Position numbers and translations under genes: made by a program. Positions 9,107 through 17,463 of a stretch of 64,000 nt of DNA are shown here, piece after piece. The stretch covers positions 1,674,001-1,738,000 of the forward strand of contig NC_010617.1 of NCBI RefSeq assembly GCF_000010285.1, given 5' to 3'. How positions within the stretch are numbered: the stretch's first letter is position 1; each line of letters starts with the position of its first letter. The DNA comes from Kocuria rhizophila DC2201 (GTDB lineage Bacteria > Actinomycetota > Actinomycetes > Actinomycetales > Micrococcaceae). Below the pieces are notes generated by a model. The model had not been told where the DNA came from and did no database searches. It worked only from the letters and a program-made list of their open reading frames with translations.

Positions 9107-10960
9107 TTATCCCTGGGACTCGTCCCGGCCCGGCGGGGGCCAGGTCTGGTCCAGGGCGTTGGTCGGCGTCACGTCCTTCTTGAGGTTCTCCGGGACCTGC
9201 ATGGGCAGCTTGGGGCCCTGGGTCGTGGAGGGCGCCACGTTGTAGTGGTGCAGCACCTGGGACATGATCGTGGAGAACGTGGAGGTCACGCCCACCGTGT
9301 GCACGTCGCCCTTGGGCCGCTGCATGGTCACGGCCACGAGGTACTGCGGGTCCTCCATGGGAGCGACACCCACGAAGGACGTGGTGTAGCCGTCGTAGCC
9401 GCCCTTCTCGCTCGGCGCCTCCGCGGTGCCCGTCTTGCCGCCCACGCGGTAGCCCGGCACCGCCGCCTCCTTGGCGCCGCCCTGCGTGACCACGTTCTCC
9501 ATCACGTCCAGGGTCTGCTGCGCAGCGGACTCGGAGATCACCTGTCGGGGCTCGGGCGCCTGCGGGGTGCTCACGGTGCCGTCCGCGGCCGTGGTGCTCT
9601 CCACGATGCGCGGCTCGATCTGACGCCCCTTGTTCGCGACCGCCTGGAAGATCGACGCCGTGCGCAGCGGCGTCTGGGACACGCCCTGGCCGAACAGCAC
9701 CGTGTACTCCTGACGCGCATCCCACTGGTCCGCGGGCGTGAGGATCCCCGTGGACTCACCGGGCAGCTCGATGCCCGTGGACGAGCCCACTCCGAAGCCC
9801 TCGAGGTTGTCGTGACGCGCCTGCTTGTCCATCTTCGAGCCCATGATCACCGTGCCCGTGTTCATCGAGTCCGCGATGATCCCGGCCACGGTGCGGTTCT
9901 GCGCCCCGTGGTCGAACGCGTCCGTGATCTTCTCCGAACCGATCTGCAGGTACGGCGGCACGGTGATCTGCGTCTCGGGGCTCACCAGCCCCCGGTCCAG
10001 GGCCCCGGCGGCCGTGGCGATCTTCTCCGTGGACCCGGGCTCGACCGCCTGCGTCACGGCCCGCGAGGAGAGGTCCTCCGCCTTGGCCTTGCCCGGCACG
10101 TTCGGATCCACCGAGGAGGTGTCCGCGAGCGCGAGCACCTTGCCGGTCTTCACGTCCAGCACCACCGCCGTGCCCCACTCGGCCTTGAGCTGCTTGGCGC
10201 GCTCGCGCACCGCCTGCTCCGCGAAGAACTGGACGTCGCTGTCCAGGGAGAGCTTCACGTCCGAGCCGTTCTGGGCGGCCTTCTGCTCCTGGGGCGCCAC
10301 GGGGATGCGCACGCCGTCCCCGGAGATCTCGAAGCGGCGCTCGCCGTCCGTGCCGCGCAGCGAGGCGTCCTGCGTCTGCTCGATCCCCCCCAGGGCCTCG
10401 CTGTCCCCGCCCAGGAACCCGACCACGGAACCGCCCAGGGAACCGTCCGGGTAGCTGCGCTGGAACGTGGGCTGGCCGTAGATGTACGGCAGGTTCAGCT
10501 CGCGCAGGGCGTTGTACTGCTCCGGGGTGACACCGCGCGCCACGTAGTTGAAGGTCTTGTCCCCGTCCAGGGCCTTCTTGACGTCGGTGTCCTTCATGCC
10601 TAGCGCGTCGGCGATCTTGTACACCGCCTGGGTGGGGGTCACGGTCTGGGTGGAGCCGTCCTTCTGGGGCACCGCGACCTCCGTGACCGCGGACTGGTCC
10701 ACCGTGATGTCATAGCGCTGCAGGGTCCGGGCGAGCACCGTGCCGCGCGTGTCGGTGATCTCACCGCGCACCGCCGGGATCGGCTCCACCAGGGTGCGCT
10801 GCGCCGCCGCGGCGTCCGCGCGCCCCGCGGGGTCCAGGCCCTGCACCCAGAACAGCCGTCCCATGACCAGCAGCAGCAGCACCAGCAGGACGGCGATCCC
10901 CACCTGCATGCGCGTGTAGGGCCGGAGCAGGCGGTTCCTGCGCGCGGGTGATGCTGGCAC
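9107..10960 (-). CDS. ftsI: Class B penicillin-binding protein FtsI (PBP3), septal transpeptidase
   Basis: This is the septal D,D-transpeptidase that cross-links the FtsW product. The 617-residue protein has a short basic N-terminus, one membrane anchor (about residues 19-39), the PBP dimerisation domain, then the catalytic domain with STEK (S310 nucleophile, K313), SMN (365-367) and KTG (509-511). All three catalytic motifs are intact. It sits between ftsL and murE, the standard dcw position; 121 bp separate it from the chosen murE start. Confidence 0.97.
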   Translation of the reverse strand: MPASPARRNRLLRPYTRMQVGIAVLLVLLLLVMGRLFWVQGLDPAGRADAAAAQRTLVEPIPAVRGEITDTRGTVLARTLQRYDITVDQSAVTEVAVPQKDGSTQTVTPTQAVYKIADALGMKDTDVKKALDGDKTFNYVARGVTPEQYNALRELNLPYIYGQPTFQRSYPDGSLGGSVVGFLGGDSEALGGIEQTQDASLRGTDGERRFEISGDGVRIPVAPQEQKAAQNGSDVKLSLDSDVQFFAEQAVRERAKQLKAEWGTAVVLDVKTGKVLALADTSSVDPNVPGKAKAEDLSSRAVTQAVEPGSTEKIATAAGALDRGLVSPETQITVPPYLQIGSEKITDAFDHGAQNRTVAGIIADSMNTGTVIMGSKMDKQARHDNLEGFGVGSSTGIELPGESTGILTPADQWDARQEYTVLFGQGVSQTPLRTASIFQAVANKGRQIEPRIVESTTAADGTVSTPQAPEPRQVISESAAQQTLDVMENVVTQGGAKEAAVPGYRVGGKTGTAEAPSEKGGYDGYTTSFVGVAPMEDPQYLVAVTMQRPKGDVHTVGVTSTFSTIMSQVLHHYNVAPSTTQGPKLPMQVPENLKKDVTPTNALDQTWPPPGRDESQG

Positions 10961-11045
10961 GATGTTCCTCGATTCCTGGGTGTCGGCGTGGGGCGGCCAC
11001 CTCCGGTGGGTGCTGGATCCGGTCCGGACGCCCGGACCGAGGGGG

Positions 11046-11657
11046 TCAGTGACCGGGGGCGCGCTGCGAGGGCGCGGGGATCGAGCCGCCGTTGAGGTCC
11101 CGGGCCTCGTCCGCCTTGCGCTGCGCTTCCCGCTCGGCGGTCTTCTTCTCCGCCTCCTCCTTGGCGCGCTTCTCGGCGCGCTCCTCGGCGGCGGCGCGGT
11201 TCTTCTGCGCGGCGTCGGAGCCCTTCATCTCGGCCGGGGGCACGAGGATGTTCTGCGGATCCGACTTCTGGGCGGCGTTCTCGGGAGGGGTCACCGCGCC
11301 GGTGGCGAGGTCCACGCTGCCGACGTCCTTGGCGGGCACCATGCCGAGGTCGTTGGCGCGGGCCGCGAGGTTCTGCGGGGCGGAGTCGGCCTCGATGTCC
11401 TGGGTGAGCGCCTCGTTCTCCTGGGACAGAGCGCGCTCCTGGCCCGTGAGCTCCGTGAGCTCGTACTGGCCCTGCGTGATCTGGATGTTGAGCAGCAGGA
11501 TCCCCACGAGCGCTGCCGCCAGGGCGAGGGTGCACATCACCACGGTGGAGACCCTGCTCCGGCGCGCCGCGCGGCGCGGGACCACGGACAGGGGCCGGCG
11601 CGGCGCGCCGTCGCCGGGCTCCGCGGCCGGCGACCCGGTGCTCGCCGCACTGCTCAT
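11046..11657 (-). CDS. ftsL: FtsL-like divisome protein with a charged C-terminal tail
   Basis: Small bitopic protein in the ftsL position between rsmH and ftsI. The 203 residues comprise a proline/arginine-rich cytoplasmic start, one membrane segment (about 36-58), a short periplasmic coiled coil (about 60-90, [16 protein letters not shown]) and a long tail. The tail ends in a strongly charged Lys/Glu/Ala-rich helix (about 148-187). Ordinary FtsL proteins are near 100-120 residues, so the tail is an extension. The ATG overlaps the rsmH stop (ATGA). Identity rests on position and topology, since FtsL sequences diverge quickly. Confidence 0.85.
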   Translation of the reverse strand: MSSAASTGSPAAEPGDGAPRRPLSVVPRRAARRSRVSTVVMCTLALAAALVGILLLNIQITQGQYELTELTGQERALSQENEALTQDIEADSAPQNLAARANDLGMVPAKDVGSVDLATGAVTPPENAAQKSDPQNILVPPAEMKGSDAAQKNRAAAEERAEKRAKEEAEKKTAEREAQRKADEARDLNGGSIPAPSQRAPGH

Positions 11658-12637
11658 CGCGCGCTCCCTGGTGTCGTGGTCTCCCGCAGCCGCTCGACGG
11701 CCCGCAGCCGGGCGGAGGCGGCCCGGGGGTTCTCGAGGGTCTCCTGCTCGTCCGCCCGCTCGGCACCCCTGGTGAGGACCTTCAGCACCGGCTGGTGCTC
11801 GGGCAGCTCCACGGGAAAGCCCCGGGGCGCGGTGGAACGGGCGCCACGGGCGAACTCCTGCTTGACGATTCTGTCCTCCAGGGAGTGGTAGGACATGGCG
11901 ATGACACGCCCCCCGACCCTGACAGTTTCCACCGCCGCGGGGATCGCGCGCTCCAGCACGTCGAGCTCCTCGTTGACCTCGATCCGCAGCGCCTGGAAGG
12001 TCTGCTTGGCGGGGTGGCCCTTCTTGTGCTGCGCGGCCGCCGGGACCGCCGAGCGCACAGCATCCACGAGCTGGGCCGTGGTGCGCAGCGGGGCGTCCGC
12101 CCGGGCCGCAACGATCGCGCGCGCGATGCGCGGCGCGAAACGGTCCTCGCCCCACCGGAAGATGATGTCCCGCAGCCGCGCCTCCGAGTACTCGTTGACC
12201 ACGGTGTATGCGGAGAGCTCGGCGCGGGAGTCCATCCGCATGTCCAGCGGCGCGTCGAACGAGTAGGCGAAGCCGCGCTCGCGCTCGTCGAGCTGCAGGG
12301 AGGAGACACCGAGGTCGAAGAGGACACCGTCCACGCGCTCGACGCCCGCCGCAGCCGCGGCATCGGCGATGTGGTCGTAGGTGGTGTGAATGCTCGCGAA
12401 ACGGGAGCCGAAGCGCTGCAGCCGCCGCCCGGCGAGCTCGAGTGCCTGGGGGTCCCGGTCGATGCCCACCACGCGCAGGTGCGGGAAGCGCTCGAGCATC
12501 GCGTGCGTGTGCCCGCCCATGCCCAGGGTCGCGTCCAGCACCACGGGGGCTTCGGTGTCCAGGGCCGGGGCGAGGAGGTCGAGGCAGCGGTCCAGCAGCA
12601 CGGGAACGTGCCGCTGCTCGGCGGGCGCCTCTTCCAT
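11654..12637 (-). CDS. rsmH: 16S rRNA (cytosine1402-N4)-methyltransferase
   Basis: RsmH (MraW) methylates N4 of C1402 in the 16S rRNA decoding centre using S-adenosylmethionine. The 327-residue protein has the HVPVLLDR start, the SAM-binding loop [21 protein letters not shown], and the C-terminal [11 protein letters not shown] motif. The open frame continues upstream through repeat-like sequence; the ATG at 12637 is favoured by AGGAG six bases before it and by the expected family N-terminus. It lies 446 bp from mraZ, an unusually long gap for this gene pair. Confidence 0.97.
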   Translation of the reverse strand: MEEAPAEQRHVPVLLDRCLDLLAPALDTEAPVVLDATLGMGGHTHAMLERFPHLRVVGIDRDPQALELAGRRLQRFGSRFASIHTTYDHIADAAAAAGVERVDGVLFDLGVSSLQLDERERGFAYSFDAPLDMRMDSRAELSAYTVVNEYSEARLRDIIFRWGEDRFAPRIARAIVAARADAPLRTTAQLVDAVRSAVPAAAQHKKGHPAKQTFQALRIEVNEELDVLERAIPAAVETVRVGGRVIAMSYHSLEDRIVKQEFARGARSTAPRGFPVELPEHQPVLKVLTRGAERADEQETLENPRAASARLRAVERLRETTTPGSAR

Positions 12638-13083
12638 GCCGGGCTCCTGAGTCTGTCGCGGGTCGTGCAAGCGGGGGGTGGGCGGACCGTTGGTCGAACG
12701 GTGCCCGGTGCGGGTCCGGGTCGGGCCGCGCTGGTCTGGACTGGTCTGAACTGGACTGTGCTGGACTGGTCGGTGCTGGATTGCGATGGTCTGGTCTGTA
12801 CCGGTGTGGGTGGGCCTGGGCCGGTGTGGGTGGGCCTGGGCCGGTACCACGTGGGCGGGGGCGCGAGCTGGTGCGCAGCCGACGCGCCGCCGGTGGTGCG
12901 TCCCATTCCGCCGCGGTGCGGGCCCGGATCGCGCTCCCATCCTACGGTGCCCCGGTCACCAGATCCCCATCCGCCACTCGCCCCTCGAATCCGGCCTGGC
13001 TCGGGGGAAGTCGAGTCAGGACGGTGACGTGGGCGGCTGGAGATCTCATGGCCGGGAGCACCGACGGTCCGTGCTGCGGGGCC
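12638..13083. other. 446-bp gene-free spacer between mraZ and rsmH
   Basis: No coding sequence is supported here. The spacer contains the array of 10-bp repeats described separately (12731-12840) and a short inverted repeat, ACCGTT (12686-12691) with AACGGT (12697-12702). An open frame runs through it into rsmH, but its composition follows the repeats and not codon-position bias, so it is not called. No convincing promoter was found. Confidence 0.7.
12731..12840. repeat. Array of 10-bp repeats upstream of rsmH
   Basis: Reading the plus strand in strict steps of ten, 12731-12770 gives four variants of CTGG(T/A)CTGNN. Three degenerate units follow, one of which (12791-12800) returns to CTGGTCTGTA. 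Then 12801-12840 is an exact two-copy repeat of the 20-mer CCGGTGTGGGTGGGCCTGGG. Eleven decamers stay in register. The array lies in the leader of rsmH as transcribed from the minus strand. Confidence 0.85.
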
Positions 13084-13515
13084 CTAGAAGAGCCCGGGGA
13101 TGACCTCCTCCTCGGTCTCGGAGAAAGCCGCTTCCTTCTCCTGCAGGTACTGCTGCCAGGCGGCCGCGTCCCAGATCTCGGCGCGGCTGCCCGCCCCGAT
13201 CACTGCCAGTTCCCGGTCCAGGCCCGCGTACGAGCGCAGGGATGCCGGGATGGTGATGCGGCCCTGCTTGTCCGGAACCTCGTCCGAGGCACCGGAGAGA
13301 AAGACGCGGATGTAGTCCCGGGCCTGCTTGGAGGACAGCGGCGCCGAGCGCATCTGCTCGTGCACCCTGGCGAACTCTTCCGCGCTGAACACGTACAGGC
13401 AACGTTCCTGCCCGCGGGTCAGCACGAGTCCCTCTGCCAGTTCAGCCCTGAACTTCGCCGGAAGGATCAGTCTCGCCTTGTCGTCCAGACGCGGCTCGTA
13501 TGTTCCGAGAAACAT
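13084..13515 (-). CDS. mraZ: MraZ, dcw-cluster transcriptional regulator
   Basis: MraZ is an AbrB-like DNA-binding protein that controls the division and wall cluster it heads. The 143-residue product carries two SpoVT/AbrB half-domains, each with the D-x-x-R motif: [10 protein letters not shown] (about 11-20) and [10 protein letters not shown] (about 81-90). Length is typical. The ATG at 13515 gives the standard [11 protein letters not shown] start. It is the first gene of the cluster, and its promoter region carries MraZ-box-like repeats, suggesting autoregulation. Confidence 0.96.
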   Translation of the reverse strand: MFLGTYEPRLDDKARLILPAKFRAELAEGLVLTRGQERCLYVFSAEEFARVHEQMRSAPLSSKQARDYIRVFLSGASDEVPDKQGRITIPASLRSYAGLDRELAVIGAGSRAEIWDAAAWQQYLQEKEAAFSETEEEVIPGLF

Positions 13516-13555
13516 CGCCACCGCCTCCGCCTCAGGCCAGCCCGACCCTCGTCTC

Positions 13556-13580
13556 TCTACCGCCCTCCACTTTACTCCAC
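13556..13580 (-). promoter_or_regulatory. MraZ-box-like direct repeats
   Basis: On the minus strand three pentamers recur every ten bases upstream of mraZ: GTGGA (13580-13576), GTGGA (13570-13566) and GTAGA (13560-13556). Repeated short G-rich boxes with about 10-bp phasing upstream of mraZ are the known binding pattern of MraZ in several bacteria. The repeats overlap and follow the proposed -10 element, as expected for an autorepressor. The pattern is seen in the sequence; binding is inferred. Confidence 0.65.
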
Positions 13581-13596
13581 TGCGCTCCCCGGTCAA
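13569..13596 (-). promoter_or_regulatory. Probable promoter of the dcw cluster
   Basis: Minus-strand -35 TTGACC (13596-13591), 16-bp spacer and -10 TAAAGT (13574-13569). This would start transcription near 13562, leaving a leader of about 47 bases before the mraZ ATG. It overlaps the MraZ-box-like repeats. Confidence 0.6.
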
Positions 13597-13709
13597 CGCA
13601 TCCGCGCCCTCGGCGGCCCGCGCCGCTCCCCCGTCCGGGCCCGCGGAACAGTCCGAACACGGCACTGGTCTGCGGCGCCGTCGGTGCCGTGCCGGATCCG
13701 GACATGAAA

Positions 13710-13738
13710 GAACTCCCCGGCGACACGTCGGGGAGTTC
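13710..13738 (-). terminator. Intrinsic terminator after the DUF3040 gene
   Basis: Perfect 10-bp stem (GAACTCCCCG with CGGGGAGTTC) and a 9-base loop. On the minus strand it is followed by TTTCAT. It lies 37 bp beyond the DUF3040 stop and upstream of the dcw promoter, so it insulates the two transcripts. Confidence 0.8.
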
Positions 13739-13775
13739 AGTGCTGGAGGGGCCGTGGCGGCCCTGGGTGGGGCGG

Positions 13776-14171
13776 TCAGAGCCCGCCCTGGTTGCGCCTG
13801 TCCCACTTGTCCTCGAGCCCCTGGAGGAAAGTTGAGGACTTCTTCTTGGGGGCCGGACCCGACCCACCGGCGGTGGGGGCCGAGGGGCCGGTGGCTCCGC
13901 GTGCGGTCCTGCTGCGAATGGTGGCCACGTACGTGCCGCCGGCCATGACCACGAATCCCAGGACGCCCACGACGATCAGCTGGGTGGAGACACCCGCGAG
14001 CAGGACACCCAGGCCCACCACGGCCAGGACCACGCCGAGCACCACGTTGCGCATGGACCCCCGACCCTGGACGGTCTCGGTGTGCATACTGGATGCGAAG
14101 CGGGGGTCGTCTTCGTGCAGCTGCTTCTCGAGCTGGGCGAGAAGCTGCTGTTCGTGCTCGGAGAGAGGCAC
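13776..14171 (-). CDS. DUF3040 membrane protein
   Basis: A 131-residue protein of the actinobacterial DUF3040 family, of unknown function. It begins with the family's signature [17 protein letters not shown] and the following DPRFASSM segment, then has two membrane helices (about residues 42-60 and 65-83) and a basic Ser/Lys-rich tail. The GTG start at 14171 is firm because AGGAGG stands five bases upstream. It lies between dinB and the dcw cluster; the same neighbourhood is common in actinobacteria, which hints at an envelope role but does not prove one. Confidence 0.9.
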   Translation of the reverse strand: MPLSEHEQQLLAQLEKQLHEDDPRFASSMHTETVQGRGSMRNVVLGVVLAVVGLGVLLAGVSTQLIVVGVLGFVVMAGGTYVATIRSRTARGATGPSAPTAGGSGPAPKKKSSTFLQGLEDKWDRRNQGGL

Positions 14172-14221
14172 GATTCCTCCTGAGGGTTGAGAGAGCGAGG
14201 CGGTGGCCGTGGGACCGTCCC

Positions 14222-15460
14222 TCACGTACCGTCCAGAATATCCCGTGCCGGGCGGTTTGGCACCGTGGGATCCACGAGTTTCGCCGGGCGCACGGTCCCC
14301 GGCCCGAAGCGGTGGTGCACCCGGTCCATGGCCTCCTCGGCGGCACCCCACTCGGCGTCCCGCCCGTCGAGGCTCAGCTGCAGGGCGTGGTCGGCGCCCA
14401 CGAGCTTCTCCGCACGGATCCCCACGAGGCGCACAGCCTGCGGGCGCCGGCCGAGCGCGTCGAGCAGTCCCGCGGCCTCGGTGTAGAGGTCGTGCGCGGA
14501 CGTCACGGGGTGCCCGAGCGTCCGTGAACGCGAGATGGTGGTGAAGTCCGCGTACCGCAGCTTCAGCCCCACGCGCCCGGCCCGCAGCCCGTGGCGGCGC
14601 AACCGGGCCGCGGTCTCGTGGCACAGCCCCAGCAGCACACGCTTGAGCTCGGCGGTCTCGGAAAGGTCCGTCTGGAAGGTTCGCTCCGCCCCCAGGCTCT
14701 TCTCCTCGCGCGTGGGCGTCACGGGGCGGGGGTCGTGGCCCAGCGCGAGCTGCTGCAGGTGGGAGCCCGAGGCCACCCCCACGAGGGCGTGCAGCCGGGG
14801 CAGCGGTGTCCCGGCGATGTCCCCCACCGTGGCGAGCCCCGCGGCGCGCAGGGTCTCCGAGGTGCGCCTGCCCACGCCCCACAGCCGGTCCACGGGCAGC
14901 CGGGCGAGGAAGGCCCGTGTGTGCTCCGGGGCCACCACCAGCAGCCCGTCCGGCTTGCAGTGGGCCGAGGCGATCTTGGCCACGGTCTTGTTCTCGGCGA
15001 CCCCCACGGAGGCCGTGAGCCCGGTGCGCTGCTGGATGGTGCGGCGCAGTCCGCGGGCGATCTCCACGGGAGGGCCGCAGCGCCGGATGGCACCGGAGAC
15101 GTCCACGAAGGCCTCGTCCACGCTGAGCTGCTCCACCCGGTCCGTGACCGAGCGGAAGATGTCCATGACGATGCGCGAGTAGTGCGCGTACGCCTCACGG
15201 TGCGGCTCGAGCAGCACGGCGGAGGGGCACCTCGCGCGTGCCTGGGACACGGGCATGGCGGAGTGCACCCCGAACCGGCGTGCCTCGTAGGACGCCGAGA
15301 GCACCACCGAGCGCGGCCCGGAGCCCGCCACGATCACGGGCCGGCCGCGGTGCTGGGGGGCGTCCAGCAGCTCGACCCCCACGTAGAACATGTCCATGTC
15401 CACGTGCAGGATCGCGCAGCGCCGGTACTCGCTCAGCTGCTGCGGGCTCGGACCGCCCAT
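14222..15460 (-). CDS. dinB: DNA polymerase IV (Y-family, DinB)
   Basis: DinB is an error-prone Y-family polymerase that copies past damaged template bases. The 412-residue protein has the palm catalytic residues in [10 protein letters not shown] (D21, D23) and SVDEAF (D115, E116), the steric-gate region, a helix-hairpin-helix thumb ([12 protein letters not shown]) and a little-finger domain. The ATG at 15460 is preferred over an upstream in-frame ATG because GAGAGGAG stands seven bases before it. No actinobacterial LexA box was seen upstream. It is 50 bp upstream of the DUF3040 gene. Confidence 0.95.
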   Translation of the reverse strand: MGGPSPQQLSEYRRCAILHVDMDMFYVGVELLDAPQHRGRPVIVAGSGPRSVVLSASYEARRFGVHSAMPVSQARARCPSAVLLEPHREAYAHYSRIVMDIFRSVTDRVEQLSVDEAFVDVSGAIRRCGPPVEIARGLRRTIQQRTGLTASVGVAENKTVAKIASAHCKPDGLLVVAPEHTRAFLARLPVDRLWGVGRRTSETLRAAGLATVGDIAGTPLPRLHALVGVASGSHLQQLALGHDPRPVTPTREEKSLGAERTFQTDLSETAELKRVLLGLCHETAARLRRHGLRAGRVGLKLRYADFTTISRSRTLGHPVTSAHDLYTEAAGLLDALGRRPQAVRLVGIRAEKLVGADHALQLSLDGRDAEWGAAEEAMDRVHHRFGPGTVRPAKLVDPTVPNRPARDILDGT

Positions 15461-15690
15461 CCCGTGACTCCTCTCCGTGCGCGCCGCCGTGTTCTCCCGC
15501 GGCGGCGAGCGCGACGACCCCGCCACGGGGCCGACGACACCTCCCACCCTAGGGGCGGGCTCAGACATCCTGGACGGCTCCCGCGCAGTGGTGCCGCTAG
15601 GCTGGTCGGGCCGGTCCGCGGCTCCGCCCGGACGGCACCCGCCGTGACCGTGAGGCCACGGACGCCCCTCCCAGCAAAGGTGCCCCGGAC

Positions 15691-16803
15691 ATGACCCCCT
15701 CGGACCAGCCCTCCGCCACCGCGTCAGCGCAGGACACGCAGTTCCGCGAGGACCTCGACGCCCGGATCCGCGGGTTCTTCGCGGTCGAGCGGGAGCATGT
15801 CACCGCCATCTCCCCGGATGCCACGCGGCTGGTCGACGCCGTCGGGCAGCTCACGGAGGGCGGCAAGCGGCTGCGCGCGCGGCTGTGCCACTGGGGGTGG
15901 CGCGCGGCGGGCGGGGAGGCGGGGTCCGACGTCGTCGTGGCCGCGGCGGCGTCCCTGGAACTGTTCCAGACAGCGGCCCTGATCCACGACGACATCCTGG
16001 ACCGCTCCGACACGCGCCGCGGCAGGCCCAGCGTGCACCGCGTCTTCGAGGCCCTCCACCGCGAGTCGGGCTGGGCGGCGGATCCCGCGCACTTCGGCGT
16101 CAGCGCCGCGGTGCTCACGGGTGACATGAGCCTGTCCTTCGCGGAGCAGCTGTTCGCCGACGCCGCCGCGAGGGTCGCGCCGCAGGCGGGGGCCCGCGCG
16201 CGCGAGATCTTCTCGACCATGCGCACCGAGGTGATGGCGGGACAGTACCTGGACATCCACGCCGAGGTGGCTCCGCCGGCCGCGGAACCCGCGCGGCAGC
16301 TCGAGCGCGCCATGACCGTGCTGCGCTACAAGTCCGCGAAGTACTCGGTGGAGCACCCGGTGGCCATCGGAGCGGCCCTCGCGGGTGCGGACGAGGCGTT
16401 CCTGCGGGCGTGCGCCGCGTTCACCCTGCCCCTCGGCGAGGCGTTCCAGCTGCGCGACGACGTCCTGGGAGTCTTCGGGGACCCCGAGACCACGGGCAAG
16501 CCCGCCGGGGACGACGTTCGGGAGGGCAAGCGCACCGCCCTCGTGGCGCTGTGCGAGGAGCGGGCCACCCCCTCGCAGCGCGCGTGGCTCGAGTCTGTGC
16601 TCGGCAGGGCGGACCTCGCCGGCACCGACGTCGCCCGCGTGCGCGAGCTGATGCACTCCACCGGCGCCCACGAGCGCTCCGAGCAGCTGATCGCGCAGCT
16701 CGTGCGGGACGCAGACGCCGGTCTTGCGGCGCTGCCCACCGGCCCCGTGCCGCGGGCGGGTCTGCAGGCGCTCGCGGACGCGGCGGTCAGACGGGCGCGC
16801 TGA
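15691..16803 (+). CDS. idsA: Polyprenyl (geranylgeranyl-type) diphosphate synthase
   Basis: A trans-prenyltransferase that condenses isopentenyl diphosphate onto allylic diphosphates, supplying chains for carotenoids, quinones or lipid carriers. The 370-residue sequence has the first aspartate-rich motif DDILD (100-104), GGKRLRARL upstream of it, and the second motif DDVLG (256-260), where the last Asp of the usual DDxxD is Gly, followed by GDPETTGKPAGDD. Chain length cannot be set with confidence; the residues before DDILD include no obvious bulky block. It stands next to the Rv2175c-like gene as in mycobacteria. Confidence 0.93.
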   Translation: MTPSDQPSATASAQDTQFREDLDARIRGFFAVEREHVTAISPDATRLVDAVGQLTEGGKRLRARLCHWGWRAAGGEAGSDVVVAAAASLELFQTAALIHDDILDRSDTRRGRPSVHRVFEALHRESGWAADPAHFGVSAAVLTGDMSLSFAEQLFADAAARVAPQAGARAREIFSTMRTEVMAGQYLDIHAEVAPPAAEPARQLERAMTVLRYKSAKYSVEHPVAIGAALAGADEAFLRACAAFTLPLGEAFQLRDDVLGVFGDPETTGKPAGDDVREGKRTALVALCEERATPSQRAWLESVLGRADLAGTDVARVRELMHSTGAHERSEQLIAQLVRDADAGLAALPTGPVPRAGLQALADAAVRRAR

Positions 16804-16870
16804 CGGTCCACCTGCGGAAGGGACCACCCGGCTCCCCCACCGCGACGAGCGCAGCGGGGCACTCGGCAAC

Positions 16871-16894
16871 GGCGCGCCCGTGAGACCGCGCGCC
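16871..16894. terminator. Possible bidirectional terminator between idsA and the Rv2175c-like gene
   Basis: A 7-bp perfect stem, GGCGCGC (16871-16877) with GCGCGCC (16888-16894), and a 10-base loop lie between convergent stops. There is no T run. Confidence 0.4.
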
Positions 16895-16923
16895 GGTGGG
16901 ACGGGGCGCTCAGCCGCGCCGGG

Positions 16924-17316
16924 TCACCAGCCGAGGGCCTGGGCGCGGCGTCGCACCTCGGTCTTCTGGCCGCGCCGCAGGGCGTCGATCGGGCGCCCGG
17001 GCAGGGACTCGTCCTCGGTGAACAGCCAGCGGATGGCCTGGGCGTCCGTGAACGCGGCGTCCCGCAGCACGGCCACCGTGCCCTTGAGGGAGTCCACGGG
17101 GTGGGCGCCGTCCATGAACTCGGCGGGCACCACCCGCACCCGGTCCTCGGGGCGGCGCACCTCCAGCAGGGAGCCGTCGTCCATGAGCCGGTGCACCCGG
17201 GTGATCTGGATGTCCATGGCCTCTGCGATGTCCGGCAGGTGGGTCCACTCGCCCACCAGGGCGTCGAGCTCGGCGAATTCCTGCGGCGTGAGATCGGTTG
17301 CGTAGTTCACGGGCAC
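16924..17316 (-). CDS. Rv2175c-family winged-helix DNA-binding protein
   Basis: A 130-residue protein of the Rv2175c family. In M. tuberculosis the homologue binds DNA and is a substrate of the neighbouring kinase PknL, which reduces its binding. Here the N-terminal helix-turn-helix (about residues 12-50, LPDIAEAMDIQITRVHRLMDDGSLL) and the family's C-terminal helical block (DAQAIRWLFTEDESLPGRPIDAL) are clear. Threonines at positions 7 and 10 are candidate phosphosites, by analogy only. It lies next to the LysM/kinase gene pair, transcribed away from it. Confidence 0.88.
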   Translation of the reverse strand: MPVNYATDLTPQEFAELDALVGEWTHLPDIAEAMDIQITRVHRLMDDGSLLEVRRPEDRVRVVPAEFMDGAHPVDSLKGTVAVLRDAAFTDAQAIRWLFTEDESLPGRPIDALRRGQKTEVRRRAQALGW

Positions 17317-17463
17317 TACTCTGCCACGGCGCGGCGGCCCCCGCAGAACGGCCGGGACACCTGCCGCGGGGTGCCCGTCGGGTAGCCTGGGGGCACCGTG
17401 CGGCGCCTCCGCGGCGCCATGGATCGTCCCCCTTCCCCCTCATCAGAGACAGGTGTCACGAAC

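Noticed and set aside
12638-12940. N-terminal extension of RsmH through the repeat array
   Set aside because: The reading frame is open, but the residues merely translate the 10-bp repeats. A good ribosome site stands before ATG 12637, where family similarity begins.
13532-13867. Short open frames in the gap between mraZ and the DUF3040 gene
   Set aside because: They cross the terminator and the mraZ promoter and lack ribosome sites and plausible protein composition.
15461-15690. LexA (SOS) box upstream of dinB
   Set aside because: No GAAC-N4-GTTC-type palindrome is present in the intergenic region.
17317-17463. A c-di-AMP (ydaO-type) riboswitch before the LysM gene, as occurs in some actinobacteria
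   Set aside because: The conserved riboswitch core was not found; only a short GGCGCC hairpin is present.
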